Source of the DNA: Candidatus Blastococcus massiliensis AP3 | GTDB lineage: Bacteria > Actinomycetota > Actinomycetes > Mycobacteriales > Geodermatophilaceae | Reading direction: 5' to 3' | Assembly (NCBI RefSeq): GCF_000582785.1 | Contig: NZ_HG931175.1 | Location: 614,824-678,823 of the forward strand | DNA length: 64,000 nucleotides | Part shown: piece after piece, positions 32,196-41,513 of the stretch | How positions within the stretch are numbered: the stretch's first letter is position 1 | Layout: each line of letters begins with the position of its first letter | Position numbers and translations under genes: made by a program | The notes under the pieces: generated by a model | Database searches by the model: none | Seen by the model: only the letters and a program-made list of their open reading frames with translations | Told to the model about the DNA's origin: nothing

Positions 32196-32201
32196 ACCGT
32201 A
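32196..32201 (-). promoter_or_regulatory. -10 box of leaderless amidase promoter
   Basis: TACGGT on the minus strand, 6 nt before ATG 32189. The same hexamer at the same distance precedes the gene at 33294. Confidence 0.5.
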
Positions 32202-32238
32202 ACGGCGCACGCCGACAGTTTTCGAACGGAGGCCGGGG

Positions 32239-32901
32239 ATGAGTTCCTACACCGGGGACGTGGAGGTCGGTGGGTCGCCCGACGTGCGGGAACTGCCGGG
32301 GCTGACGATCACCAAGCTGGCGGTCAGCGAGATGGCCAACAACGCCTATCTGCTGCGGTGCACCGCCACCGGCGACGGGCTGCTCGTCGACGCGGCGGCC
32401 GATCCGGACGCCTTGTCGACGCTGATCGGCGACGCCGGGATCGGCACCGTCGTCACCACCCACGGGCACTGGGACCACCACCGCGCGCTGCCCGAGGTCG
32501 TCGCGGCCACCGGCGCCGTCACGGTCGCGCACCCCGCCGACGCCGGCGACCTGCCGGTGCCCGTGCAGCGACCGGTCGAGCACGGCGACACGGTGACCGT
32601 CGGCGAGCAGTCCCTGGAGGTGGTGCACCTGCGCGGCCACACCCCGGGCAGCATCGCGCTGGTCTGGCGCGGCCCGGAGGGGGCCGGGACGCACGTCTTC
32701 ACCGGCGACAGCCTGTTCCCGGGCGGGGTCGGCAACACCTGGGAGGACCCGGAGCGCTTCACGAGCCTCATCGACGACGTCGAGCAGCGCCTGTTCGCAG
32801 TCCTGCCGGACGACACGTGGGTCTACCCCGGCCACGGCGGGGACACGACGCTCGGCGCCGAGCGTCCGCACCTCGCGGAGTGGCGCGCCCGCGGCTGGTG
32901 A
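32239..32901 (+). CDS. MBL-fold metallo-hydrolase (glyoxalase II-like)
   Basis: A 220-residue zinc hydrolase of the metallo-beta-lactamase fold. The metal motif THGHWDH sits at residues 74-80 (His 75, His 77, Asp 79, His 80), a third histidine in RGHTPGSIA, the bridging aspartate in FTGDSLFPGGVGN and the last histidine in YPGHGGDT. This is the set of hydroxyacylglutathione-hydrolase-like enzymes. Actinobacteria lack glutathione, so a mycothiol or other thioester is a likelier substrate (inference). GGAGG stands 6 nt before the ATG. A homologous gene lies beside uvrA in M. tuberculosis (Rv1637c). Confidence 0.92.
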   Translation: MSSYTGDVEVGGSPDVRELPGLTITKLAVSEMANNAYLLRCTATGDGLLVDAAADPDALSTLIGDAGIGTVVTTHGHWDHHRALPEVVAATGAVTVAHPADAGDLPVPVQRPVEHGDTVTVGEQSLEVVHLRGHTPGSIALVWRGPEGAGTHVFTGDSLFPGGVGNTWEDPERFTSLIDDVEQRLFAVLPDDTWVYPGHGGDTTLGAERPHLAEWRARGW

Positions 32902-32984
32902 CCGTCGGTCGGGGCGCTCGTCCCCTACCGGCGAGCTGCCCGGCTACCGGTCGCTGCCGCCGATCGACCCCGCTGCCGAGGCTC

Positions 32985-33000
32985 GGGCGGACGTCCGCCC
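32985..33000. terminator. Palindrome between convergent genes
   Basis: GGGCGGACGTCCGCCC is a perfect 16-bp palindrome that folds as a 6-bp stem with an ACGT loop. It lies between the metallo-hydrolase and the convergent 33013 gene, a bidirectional terminator position. Confidence 0.45.
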
Positions 33001-33012
33001 GTCACGCTGCGG

Positions 33013-33294
33013 TCAGGTCTCGTCGAAGGCGGCGACCAGCTCGTCGGCCGTGCCCGGGAGGTACAGGGGCAGGAGCGACACGGCCCAGTCGGGACGCCGC
33101 TGGTCCACGCCGATCGCCAGTTCCCACGCCGCCCGCGCGGTGAGGGGGCCGAAACAGCCTTCGTCCCCGTCCTCGCCGAGGGCGACCTCGACCAGCCACT
33201 GGTCGGAGAGGTCGGCGGCGAGCTCGGCGAAGTCGGGCACCGCCTCGTCGTCCGGCTCGGGAGCGTCCGACAGGACCGGGTAGATGAGGGCCAT
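33013..33294 (-). CDS. Hypothetical acidic small protein
   Basis: A 93-residue soluble, acidic protein of unknown function beginning MALIYPVLSDAPEPDDEAVP and containing WLVEVALGEDGDEGCFGPLTARAAWELAIGV. No signal peptide or membrane helix. ATG 33294 is chosen because TACGGT lies six bases upstream (leaderless pattern) and the upstream extension of the frame reads as low-complexity sequence over the neighbouring promoter. Monocistronic, flanked by convergent and divergent genes. Confidence 0.65.
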   Translation of the reverse strand: MALIYPVLSDAPEPDDEAVPDFAELAADLSDQWLVEVALGEDGDEGCFGPLTARAAWELAIGVDQRRPDWAVSLLPLYLPGTADELVAAFDET

Positions 33295-33300
33295 GCCTGA

Positions 33301-33306
33301 ACCGTA
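33301..33306 (-). promoter_or_regulatory. -10 box of leaderless promoter for the 33013-33294 gene
   Basis: TACGGT on the minus strand, ending 6 nt before ATG 33294. It sets the start of this small gene. Confidence 0.5.
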
Positions 33307-33396
33307 GGGCCGATGCGCCCGGACTGCTGTCCCGGTCCGGCGCCGGCCTGCCCCGGGTCCGGGCAGCCAGCTCGGGCCGGCGACGTGGGTTCCGCC

Positions 33397-33402
33397 TAGC
33401 GT
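33397..33402 (+). promoter_or_regulatory. -10 box of leaderless acetyltransferase promoter
   Basis: TAGCGT, 7 nt before ATG 33410, with no ribosome site between. An in-frame GTG at 33401 overlaps the box and is therefore rejected as start. Confidence 0.55.
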
Positions 33403-33409
33403 GACCGGC

Positions 33410-34021
33410 ATGCCTGTCGACGGGGAGCTCACCGATCCGCGGACCATGGTCGAGCGGATGCTGGCCGGTGACCCGTACATCGCCGACGACCCGGAGCTCG
33501 CCGAGCGGAGCGCCCGGGCGCTCGACCTCGCGGCGGCCTACAACGCGACGTCGGTCCGGCAGGGACCGCTGCGCCGGCAGCTCCTCGAGGAGCTGCTCGG
33601 GTCCGTCGGCGAGGGCACGGAGCTCCGGCCGCCGCTCCACGTCGACTACGGGAGCCACCTCACGATCGGCGCCCGCTGCTTCGCCAACTTCGGGCTGGTC
33701 GCGCTCGACGTCGCTCCCATCACCATCGGCGACGACGTGCAGTTCGGACCGAACGTCCAGCTGCTGACCCCCACCCATCCGGTCGAGCCGGAGCCGCGCC
33801 GACAGAAGTGGGAGGGAGCGCGACCGATCGTCGTCGGGGACAACGTCTGGCTCGGCGGCGGCGCGATCGTGCTGCCCGGAGTGACCATCGGTGAGAACAC
33901 CGTGGTGGGCGCGGGCGCCGTCGTCACGAAGGACCTGCCGGCGAACGTCGTCGCCGTCGGCAACCCGGCACGGGTCGTCCGCACCCTCGACCGCCCCGCG
34001 CCGTCGGCCCCCGGCGCCTGA
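33410..34021 (+). CDS. Sugar O-acetyltransferase (maltose/galactoside type)
   Basis: A 203-residue acetyl-CoA-dependent transferase of the left-handed beta-helix (hexapeptide) class. The N-terminal Mac domain is clear (MVERMLAGDPYIADDPELAE with RALDLAAAYNATS), followed by LHVDYGSHLTIGARCFANF, the catalytic-histidine loop TPTHPVEPEPRR, and hexapeptide turns ending VVGAGAVVTKDLPANVVAVGNPAR. Such enzymes acetylate sugars, possibly to detoxify or tag excess maltosides. It is single, between convergent neighbours; the exact sugar is unknown. Confidence 0.92.
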   Translation: MPVDGELTDPRTMVERMLAGDPYIADDPELAERSARALDLAAAYNATSVRQGPLRRQLLEELLGSVGEGTELRPPLHVDYGSHLTIGARCFANFGLVALDVAPITIGDDVQFGPNVQLLTPTHPVEPEPRRQKWEGARPIVVGDNVWLGGGAIVLPGVTIGENTVVGAGAVVTKDLPANVVAVGNPARVVRTLDRPAPSAPGA

Positions 34022-34035
34022 GCCCGCTCCACCGA

Positions 34036-36093
34036 TCAGGGCACGCGGGTCGTCCGCACGCTCAGCGGCTCCGCTCCCCCGCCGTCCGGCACCGGCGACG
34101 ACGTCGGTTCCCCGTCCGGTGCGCCGACCAGTTCGGCGGTGGCACCGGGGTTCTCCTCCGTGGGCAGCCAGCGGGCCCACCACCGCAGGATGTGCTCGAA
34201 CCGGGCCAGCCGGTGCCGCGGCCGGCCCGACCGCGACAGCTCGTGGCCCTCGCCGGGGAAGAGCAGCAGCTCCGAGGGGACCCCGCGCCGCTTCAGCTCG
34301 ACGTAGAGCCGCGTGCCCTGCTCCAGCGGGCAGCGCCAGTCGTGCTCGGAGTGGATCACCAGCGTGGGCGTCGTGATGGCCGAGGCCCCCGCGAGCGCGC
34401 TCTGGGCGGCTACCCGAGCCGGGTCGGAGCCGAGGTACTGGCCGGGGAACACCCAGCCGATGTCGGCCGAGCCGACGAAGCTGACCGGATCGTTGAAGCC
34501 CCGCTCGCTCACCGCGGCGGCGAACCGGTTCGTGCGACCGATGAGCAGCGTCGTCATGTACCCGCCGTACGAGCCGCCCAGGATGCCCACCCGGTCACCG
34601 TCGAGCGCCGGATCGGCGAGCGCCGCGTCGAGGAAGGCGAGGACGTCGTCGGCGTCCACCGTGCCGAAGGCGCCCCGGACCGCCCGCCCGTGCGCGGAGC
34701 CGTACCCCGAGGAGCCGCGCGGGTTGCACTGCACCACGGCGTAGCCGGCCGAGACGAGGACCTGCGTCTCGTCGAGCAGCGTCCAGCCGTACTGCGCGAA
34801 CGGCCCGCCGTGCACCATCAGCAGCACCGGGTGCGGCCCGGGCCCGGCCGGGGTGGTCACCCAGCCGTGCACGGGATACCCGTCGGGTGCGGTCGCCGTC
34901 CGCTCCTGCATGCGGTGCAGCCGCCCGCACTCCCCCAGCTTCCGGCCGAACCGGGTGAGCAGCCGACGATCGCCGGGGGTCAGCGCCATGAGTTCGCCGG
35001 CGGAGCGGTCGTGCGCCACTGTCGCGACCACCACCCCGCCCCCGGCCGCGACGCCGCGCACCGAGAACGGGCCCTCGACGAGCGCCTCCGGCGGGCCGCC
35101 GTCCAGTGGCACCCGCAGCAGCTCGACCGCCCCGCGCCGCTCCACACCGACGAGGACCGCGTCGTCGACGAGGACCGTCCGGGGGCTCTCGTCCCCGCGG
35201 TGGTGCTGCTCGGGATCCAGCAGCGGCTGCAACTCGCCGTCCGCGGAGACGCGGCACGGCACGGCCTGGCGGGCCACGAAGTCGATCCCGTCGGGCCCGA
35301 GGTCGGGCACGGCGGTGACGACCAGCGTGCCGTCGGGCCCGTAGGCCGGCCCGGCACAGTCGCCCTGCGAGGCGGTGACCCGCCGGAGGCCGGTCCCGTC
35401 CGCACCGACGACGTAGACGTCCCGCACCAGGTCACGGTCGGCCCGCGGGTGCCGGGCCGACACGAAGGCCAGCGCCGCGCCGTCCGGGTGCCAGGCCACG
35501 TCCGTGCAGTCGGCATCCCCGGAGGTGACCTGGACGGGCTCGGGCACGTCGCCGGCCTCGTCGACGAGACCGTCCGGCAGCTCGAGGACGAACACCTGGC
35601 TGCGCTGGTCGTGGAGGAACCCGACGTCGTCGAGGCGGTACTGCAACGTGGTGATCAGCCGGGGCGCCTCCGCCTCCGGCCCGACCCCCTCGACGGTGCC
35701 GTACCGTCCCGGCTCGGGCACCCGGGCGACGTAGGCCAGCCGGTTCGAGTCCGGTCCCCACACCGGGGCGCCCGCCCCCAGGTGGTGGTCGGTGAGACGA
35801 CGCGGGTCGCCGCCGGCGGTGGGCAGCACGGCGACCTGTGGCCTGCCCCCGCGCTCGGCGGTCAGGTAGGCCAGCCACCGCCCGTCGGGCGAGAACGCCG
35901 GGGCGCTGTCGCGGAACCCGGTCGTGATGGCCCGCGCCGGCGCCGAGCCGTCCGTCGGGACGGCCCACAGCTGACCGCGGTACTGGTCGGCCCCGAGGTC
36001 GAGCCGCTGCACCGCGACGACCGCCATCCGGCCGTCCGGGGACACTGTGGGCACGCCCGGCGTCCGGAGCAGTTCCAGGTCGTCAGGGCGCAT
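34036..36093 (-). CDS. S9-family prolyl oligopeptidase/acylaminoacyl peptidase
   Basis: A 685-residue serine peptidase with an N-terminal beta-propeller (repeated SPDGR motifs such as VSPDGRMAVV and FSPDGRWLAYL) and a C-terminal alpha/beta-hydrolase domain. The nucleophile is Ser 508 in GILGGSYGGYMT, the aspartate lies in VIHSEHDWRCP and the histidine in FPGEGHELSRSG. HGGPFAQYGW and NPRGSSGYG are the oxyanion and substrate loops of this family. No signal peptide, so it should act on short peptides in the cytosol. The start is supported by TAGCGT 8 nt upstream. Confidence 0.93.
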   Translation of the reverse strand: MRPDDLELLRTPGVPTVSPDGRMAVVAVQRLDLGADQYRGQLWAVPTDGSAPARAITTGFRDSAPAFSPDGRWLAYLTAERGGRPQVAVLPTAGGDPRRLTDHHLGAGAPVWGPDSNRLAYVARVPEPGRYGTVEGVGPEAEAPRLITTLQYRLDDVGFLHDQRSQVFVLELPDGLVDEAGDVPEPVQVTSGDADCTDVAWHPDGAALAFVSARHPRADRDLVRDVYVVGADGTGLRRVTASQGDCAGPAYGPDGTLVVTAVPDLGPDGIDFVARQAVPCRVSADGELQPLLDPEQHHRGDESPRTVLVDDAVLVGVERRGAVELLRVPLDGGPPEALVEGPFSVRGVAAGGGVVVATVAHDRSAGELMALTPGDRRLLTRFGRKLGECGRLHRMQERTATAPDGYPVHGWVTTPAGPGPHPVLLMVHGGPFAQYGWTLLDETQVLVSAGYAVVQCNPRGSSGYGSAHGRAVRGAFGTVDADDVLAFLDAALADPALDGDRVGILGGSYGGYMTTLLIGRTNRFAAAVSERGFNDPVSFVGSADIGWVFPGQYLGSDPARVAAQSALAGASAITTPTLVIHSEHDWRCPLEQGTRLYVELKRRGVPSELLLFPGEGHELSRSGRPRHRLARFEHILRWWARWLPTEENPGATAELVGAPDGEPTSSPVPDGGGAEPLSVRTTRVP

Positions 36094-36101
36094 GACCGCT
36101 C

Positions 36102-36107
36102 ACGCTA
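36102..36107 (-). promoter_or_regulatory. -10 box upstream of the S9 peptidase
   Basis: TAGCGT on the minus strand, 8 nt before ATG 36093, in the 38-bp gap after the TerC gene. It suggests that the peptidase has its own leaderless promoter. Confidence 0.45.
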
Positions 36108-36131
36108 GCCCGTGCGGGAGCGGCGCCGGAC

Positions 36132-37274
36132 TCAGGTGTCGGAGCGCCCGTCGGTGCTGGTCACCGGTGCCGACGCGGGCTGCGGCGGGCCGTCGGCGCG
36201 GCCGACCCCGCCGTCCTCCCGCTCCCCCGGGGCGGCCACGTGCCTTCCCTGCTCGTCCGCGCCGGCATCGGTCGCGTCCGTGGGGCTGGTGTGCCCCGCG
36301 GCCAGGTCGCGCTTGTTCTTGGCCAGGCTGGCGACGGTCGTGACGAGCAGGGTCACGAGGATGACCGAGAGGGACAGCCAGGTCGGGATCTCCGGGATCG
36401 CCGTCACGTGCTCCCCGCCGTTGATGAACGGCAGCTCGTTCTCGTGGAGAGCGTGGATGAGCAGCTTGATGCCGATGAAGCCGAGGATCACGGCCAGGCC
36501 GTAGGCCAGGTAGACCAGGCGGTCGAGCAGGCCGTCGATGAGGAAGAACAGCTGCCGCAGACCCAGGAGCGCGAACGCGTTGGCCGTGAAGACCAGGTAG
36601 GTCTCCTGGGTGAGGCCGAAGATCGCGGGGATCGAGTCGACGGCGAAGAGGATGTCCGCGCTGCCGATCGCCACCAGCGCGATGGCCAGGGGCGTGATGT
36701 GCCGCTTGCCGCTGATCTTGGTGAGCATGCGGTCGCCGTCGTAGTCCGGCGTGGTCGGGACGGCCTTGCGGGTGAGCCGGAGGAAGAGGTTCTCCTTGAA
36801 CTGCTCGTCGTCGTCGTGCCCACCGCTGCGCGCCTGCGCCCAGGCCGTGTAGATCAGGAAGCCGCCGAAGATGTAGAAGATCCAGCTGAAGTTGTTGATG
36901 GCCGCGGCGCCGATGAAGATGAAGATCGTCCGCAGGAACAGCGCGAAGGCGATGCCGAACAGCAGCACCTTCTGCTGCAGTTCCCGGGGCACGGCGAAGC
37001 TCGCCATGATCAGGACGAACACGAAGAGGTTGTCGACCGACAGGCTCTTCTCGGTGATGTAGCCGGCGAAGTACTCACCGCCGAACGTGCCGCCGTAGAA
37101 GAGCAGGACGAGCAGCCCGAACACGACGGCGATGCCGACGTAGATGGCCGACCAGGTGGCCGACTCGCGCAGGGTCGGCGCGTGCGGCGTGCGCACGTGG
37201 CCGTAGAAGTCGAAGACGAGCATGCCCACGATCGCGCCGACCGTGACAGCCCAGACCCAGAACGGGACATCCAT
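36132..37274 (-). CDS. TerC/Alx-family membrane protein, probable Mn2+ exporter
   Basis: A 380-residue polytopic membrane protein with about eight to nine helices. Family motifs include ITEKSLSVDNLFVFVLIMASF and GSADILFAVDSIPAIFGLT, each with acidic residues in the membrane that are thought to bind metal. The last ~60 residues are a polar, disordered tail not needed by the family. TerC/Alx/MeeF proteins export Mn2+ or help metalate secreted enzymes. A yybP-ykoY riboswitch directly upstream makes a manganese role strongly likely. GGAGG stands 11 nt before the ATG and lies inside the riboswitch's switching hairpin. Confidence 0.93.
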   Translation of the reverse strand: MDVPFWVWAVTVGAIVGMLVFDFYGHVRTPHAPTLRESATWSAIYVGIAVVFGLLVLLFYGGTFGGEYFAGYITEKSLSVDNLFVFVLIMASFAVPRELQQKVLLFGIAFALFLRTIFIFIGAAAINNFSWIFYIFGGFLIYTAWAQARSGGHDDDEQFKENLFLRLTRKAVPTTPDYDGDRMLTKISGKRHITPLAIALVAIGSADILFAVDSIPAIFGLTQETYLVFTANAFALLGLRQLFFLIDGLLDRLVYLAYGLAVILGFIGIKLLIHALHENELPFINGGEHVTAIPEIPTWLSLSVILVTLLVTTVASLAKNKRDLAAGHTSPTDATDAGADEQGRHVAAPGEREDGGVGRADGPPQPASAPVTSTDGRSDT

Positions 37275-37284
37275 GGAACGAAGA

Positions 37285-37318
37285 ACCTCCGGACTACTGA
37301 CAGACAGTTACCGGAGGT
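37285..37318 (-). promoter_or_regulatory. Expression platform: SD-sequestering hairpin
   Basis: ACCTCCGG (37318-37311) is an exact complement of CCGGAGGT (37292-37285), which contains the GGAGG ribosome site of the TerC gene. CCTCC is also the 3' strand of riboswitch stem P1. The two pairings exclude each other: ligand-bound P1 frees the ribosome site, and loss of P1 lets CCTCC mask it. Confidence 0.75.
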
Positions 37319-37407
37319 CTCTCCCGCTGCCTGACGGCAACCGGCGGGCCGGGGGTCACGAGACCCCGTATTGACGACCCGACCGCGTAGGGATACTCCC
37401 CTCCACG
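37310..37407 (-). ncRNA. yybP-ykoY manganese riboswitch aptamer
   Basis: On the minus strand the leader reads GGAGGGGAGTATCC, then GGTCGGGTCGTCAATACGG, a GGGGTctcgtGACCCC hairpin, CCGGTTGCCG, and GGCAGCGGGAGAGACCTCC. These match the conserved yybP-ykoY elements GGGGAGUA, GUCGUCAA and G..AGACC in order. GGAGG (37404-37400) and CCTCC (37317-37313) close stem P1. The class binds Mn2+ and commonly controls TerC/Alx exporters. Confidence 0.9.
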
Positions 37408-37458
37408 CCGGGCGCCCTCATGGAGCACGCCCGCCGCCTGCGGAACGCAGTAGTCAGG

Positions 37459-37464
37459 AGGATA
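37459..37464 (-). promoter_or_regulatory. Candidate -10 box for the riboswitch-TerC transcript
   Basis: TATCCT on the minus strand, about 55 nt before the aptamer, overlapped by an inverted repeat GGAGG-tctat-CCTCC (37471-37457). The -35 is weak. The overlapping repeat could be an operator, but this is speculative. Confidence 0.4.
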
Positions 37465-37493
37465 GACCTCCGGGGAGCGGTCGGCCTGCCGCG

Positions 37494-38972
37494 TCACCGG
37501 GGGGCTGCGGGATCGGCCGCGGGGTCGGCTGCGGCGTCGAAGGTCGCGCGGGCGCGCCGCAGCATCCGGTCCCGTTCGGGACCGCGTAGGTAGCCGGCGG
37601 CGATCTGCTGGTCGAGGACGTCGGCGTACCGGGCGAGGTACCCGTCGACGTCGCCGTACCGCTCCGCCAGCTCATCGGTGGTGAACGGCTGCCATCCGCC
37701 CCAGTTGCCGCAGACGTCGGTGATGGAGGACGTGCCGACCGGCCCCAGCGCGACGGGTATCGGCCGGCCCAGCGGGACCGCCGCGTCGGGGAAGCGCACG
37801 CCTCCGAGCGGCTGCGCGGTGCCGGCGTCGACCGCCGGTACGGAGAGGTCGGCGCCGGGGAGTCCGTTGATCCCGTCCGTGGGCTCCGAGGGGGCCGGCA
37901 CCAGGTCGAACACCGCCGACGCCGGCAGTCCGTGGTCGCCCCGCTCGGGATGGCGGAGACGCTCCGCCAGGCGGGCGACGAGACTCCGCAGGTAGGGGTC
38001 GTAGGGAATCGGGTTGCGGGGCACCTGGATGCCGCCGTTGCAGCCGAGTAGCCCGAAGACCATCGCGTCGGGATAGCCGGGACCCGCGTGCGGTGCCGGC
38101 CAGTCGTACCGGACGACGTCCGCACCGCGTGCGGCGTGCGCCGTGACGCTAGCCCGCAGCCGGTAGTAGTCGGTGTAGGTGGCGACGTCGACGAACAGCG
38201 GATCGCTCCCCGGGCGGGTGAGCACCTGCTCGTAGGCGAGCGGGACCCCGTTCTCCAGGAGGTACGGCCGCTGCGCCTCCTCCCCCGCGAGCTGGTTGAC
38301 CGCCAGCCAGTTGCCGGTTCCGGAGACGGACAGGGCCACGGCGTAGACCCCGGAGCCGGATCGCGGATCGACGTTGAACCCCTCGGCCACGAGCGTGGTG
38401 ACGAACCAAGCGCTCTGGCTGATGCCGGCGAGGATCCCCGACCGGAACCGCGGCAGGTCGGCCCGTTCGGGAGCGGCGCCGGTCAGCAGCCGGCCGAAGT
38501 CACGCACGACGACCTCGCCGATCCCCTGCGCCGAGGCGGGCACGCCGGCGGCGATGCCCGTCTCCCACTGCACGCGGGCGTAGGAGAGGTGCTGCTCCGC
38601 CAGGAAGCCGATGCCGCGACCCGGCGGGTAGACCGCCGCGGTCGGCGTGCTGTCCTCCGAGCCGAGCGTCAGCTGCTCCAGCGTGAGCAGCACGGCCGGC
38701 CGTCCGCGGTTCTCGGCCTCCACGAGGACGAGGTCACGGGCCTCCTCGGCCGCCGGCGCCAGGATCTCGAACTCGGCGGTGTACCGGTATCGCCCCTGCG
38801 CGTCGGTCGGGAGCCCGTCCAGGCCGGCCACCTGCTCGCCCGGGTCGACGACACCGGTGACCGTTCCGGTCGTCCGTTGCCACGGCTGCCCGGAGAGCTC
38901 GAACGGGGCGGTCGTGGCGTCGACGGCGGTGATGGCCGACGACGTCGGGGCCGACGGAGAGGAACGGGTCAT
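37494..38972 (-). CDS. Alpha/beta hydrolase domain-containing protein
   Basis: A 492-residue protein of the alpha/beta hydrolase domain family often annotated only as such (Abhydrolase_10 type). The probable nucleophile is the serine in GISQSAWFVTTLVAEGFN; it also has ARVQWETGIAAG, HAGPGYPDAMVFGLLGCNGG and a late DVCGNWGGWQPFTTDELAERYGD-like block. No signal peptide is evident, and the first ~20 residues are Ser/Thr-rich. It ends in an Ala/Asp/Pro repeat-like tail. It begins 16 bp after the uvrB stop on the same strand, so it may be read through from uvrB. Substrate unknown. Confidence 0.82.
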   Translation of the reverse strand: MTRSSPSAPTSSAITAVDATTAPFELSGQPWQRTTGTVTGVVDPGEQVAGLDGLPTDAQGRYRYTAEFEILAPAAEEARDLVLVEAENRGRPAVLLTLEQLTLGSEDSTPTAAVYPPGRGIGFLAEQHLSYARVQWETGIAAGVPASAQGIGEVVVRDFGRLLTGAAPERADLPRFRSGILAGISQSAWFVTTLVAEGFNVDPRSGSGVYAVALSVSGTGNWLAVNQLAGEEAQRPYLLENGVPLAYEQVLTRPGSDPLFVDVATYTDYYRLRASVTAHAARGADVVRYDWPAPHAGPGYPDAMVFGLLGCNGGIQVPRNPIPYDPYLRSLVARLAERLRHPERGDHGLPASAVFDLVPAPSEPTDGINGLPGADLSVPAVDAGTAQPLGGVRFPDAAVPLGRPIPVALGPVGTSSITDVCGNWGGWQPFTTDELAERYGDVDGYLARYADVLDQQIAAGYLRGPERDRMLRRARATFDAAADPAADPAAPR

Positions 38973-38988
38973 GCCGGGCGGCTCCGAG

Positions 38989-41112
<2,124 letters not shown>

Positions 41113-41513
41113 GAAGGTACGTCGGGGGTGCGACAGAACGGAGGTCGAGCGTTCGGCCGCTGTTCCGGGGCGTCGCCGGCACCGGACGCGACAGAGCTGC
41201 CGCAGGTACTTGTGGGGACCCGCGTGGTCGTTCTAGCGTCGCGGCTCGCAGGGGCGCTCCAGGGCCAGCGCCACCCGGGTGTCCACCGGGCGAGGTCGGC
41301 CCCCCGCTCCGCGCACGGCGCCCCCGCGGTTCTCCCGCGGGGGCGCCGTCGTCCTCCCGGGGCGGCCGCCGACCTCACACAGTTCCCAGGTGTGCGGGGC
41401 GCGTCCCGCGGGCACCGGCCAACGGTCGCCCCACCGAGGCCTCCTCCGCCACGATGGTGGAGCGAGGCCCAGGCCCACGTCCGGTGGGCCACCAGCGCAG
41501 GAGGAAGCAGTTC
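41113..41513. other. Divergent uvrB-glgX intergenic region with structured RNA signals
   Basis: About 400 bp without a supported gene; the frames across it are GC-bias shadows. It holds a TAGCGT hexamer (41234-41239, plus strand), which is the recurring -10 sequence of this window but with no start codon behind it. It also has a 15-bp hairpin at 41315-41349 and a 7-bp hairpin GGCCCAC/GTGGGCC (41472-41490) just before the glgX ribosome site. A long structured glgX leader or a short RNA is possible. Confidence 0.5.
41315..41349. other. Very strong hairpin in the glgX leader region
   Basis: ACGGCGCCCCCGCGG (41315-41329) pairs perfectly with CCGCGGGGGCGCCGT (41335-41349) around a 5-nt loop, ttctc. 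It has the form of a terminator but stands between two divergent genes, so no known gene ends here. It could attenuate glgX or end a ~100-nt RNA started at the TAGCGT box. Confidence 0.55.

Noticed and set aside
41233..41478. A minus-strand 81-codon frame in the uvrB-glgX gap
   Set aside because: It crosses the 15-bp hairpin, has no ribosome site and shows only Pro/Arg-rich sequence; treated as noncoding.
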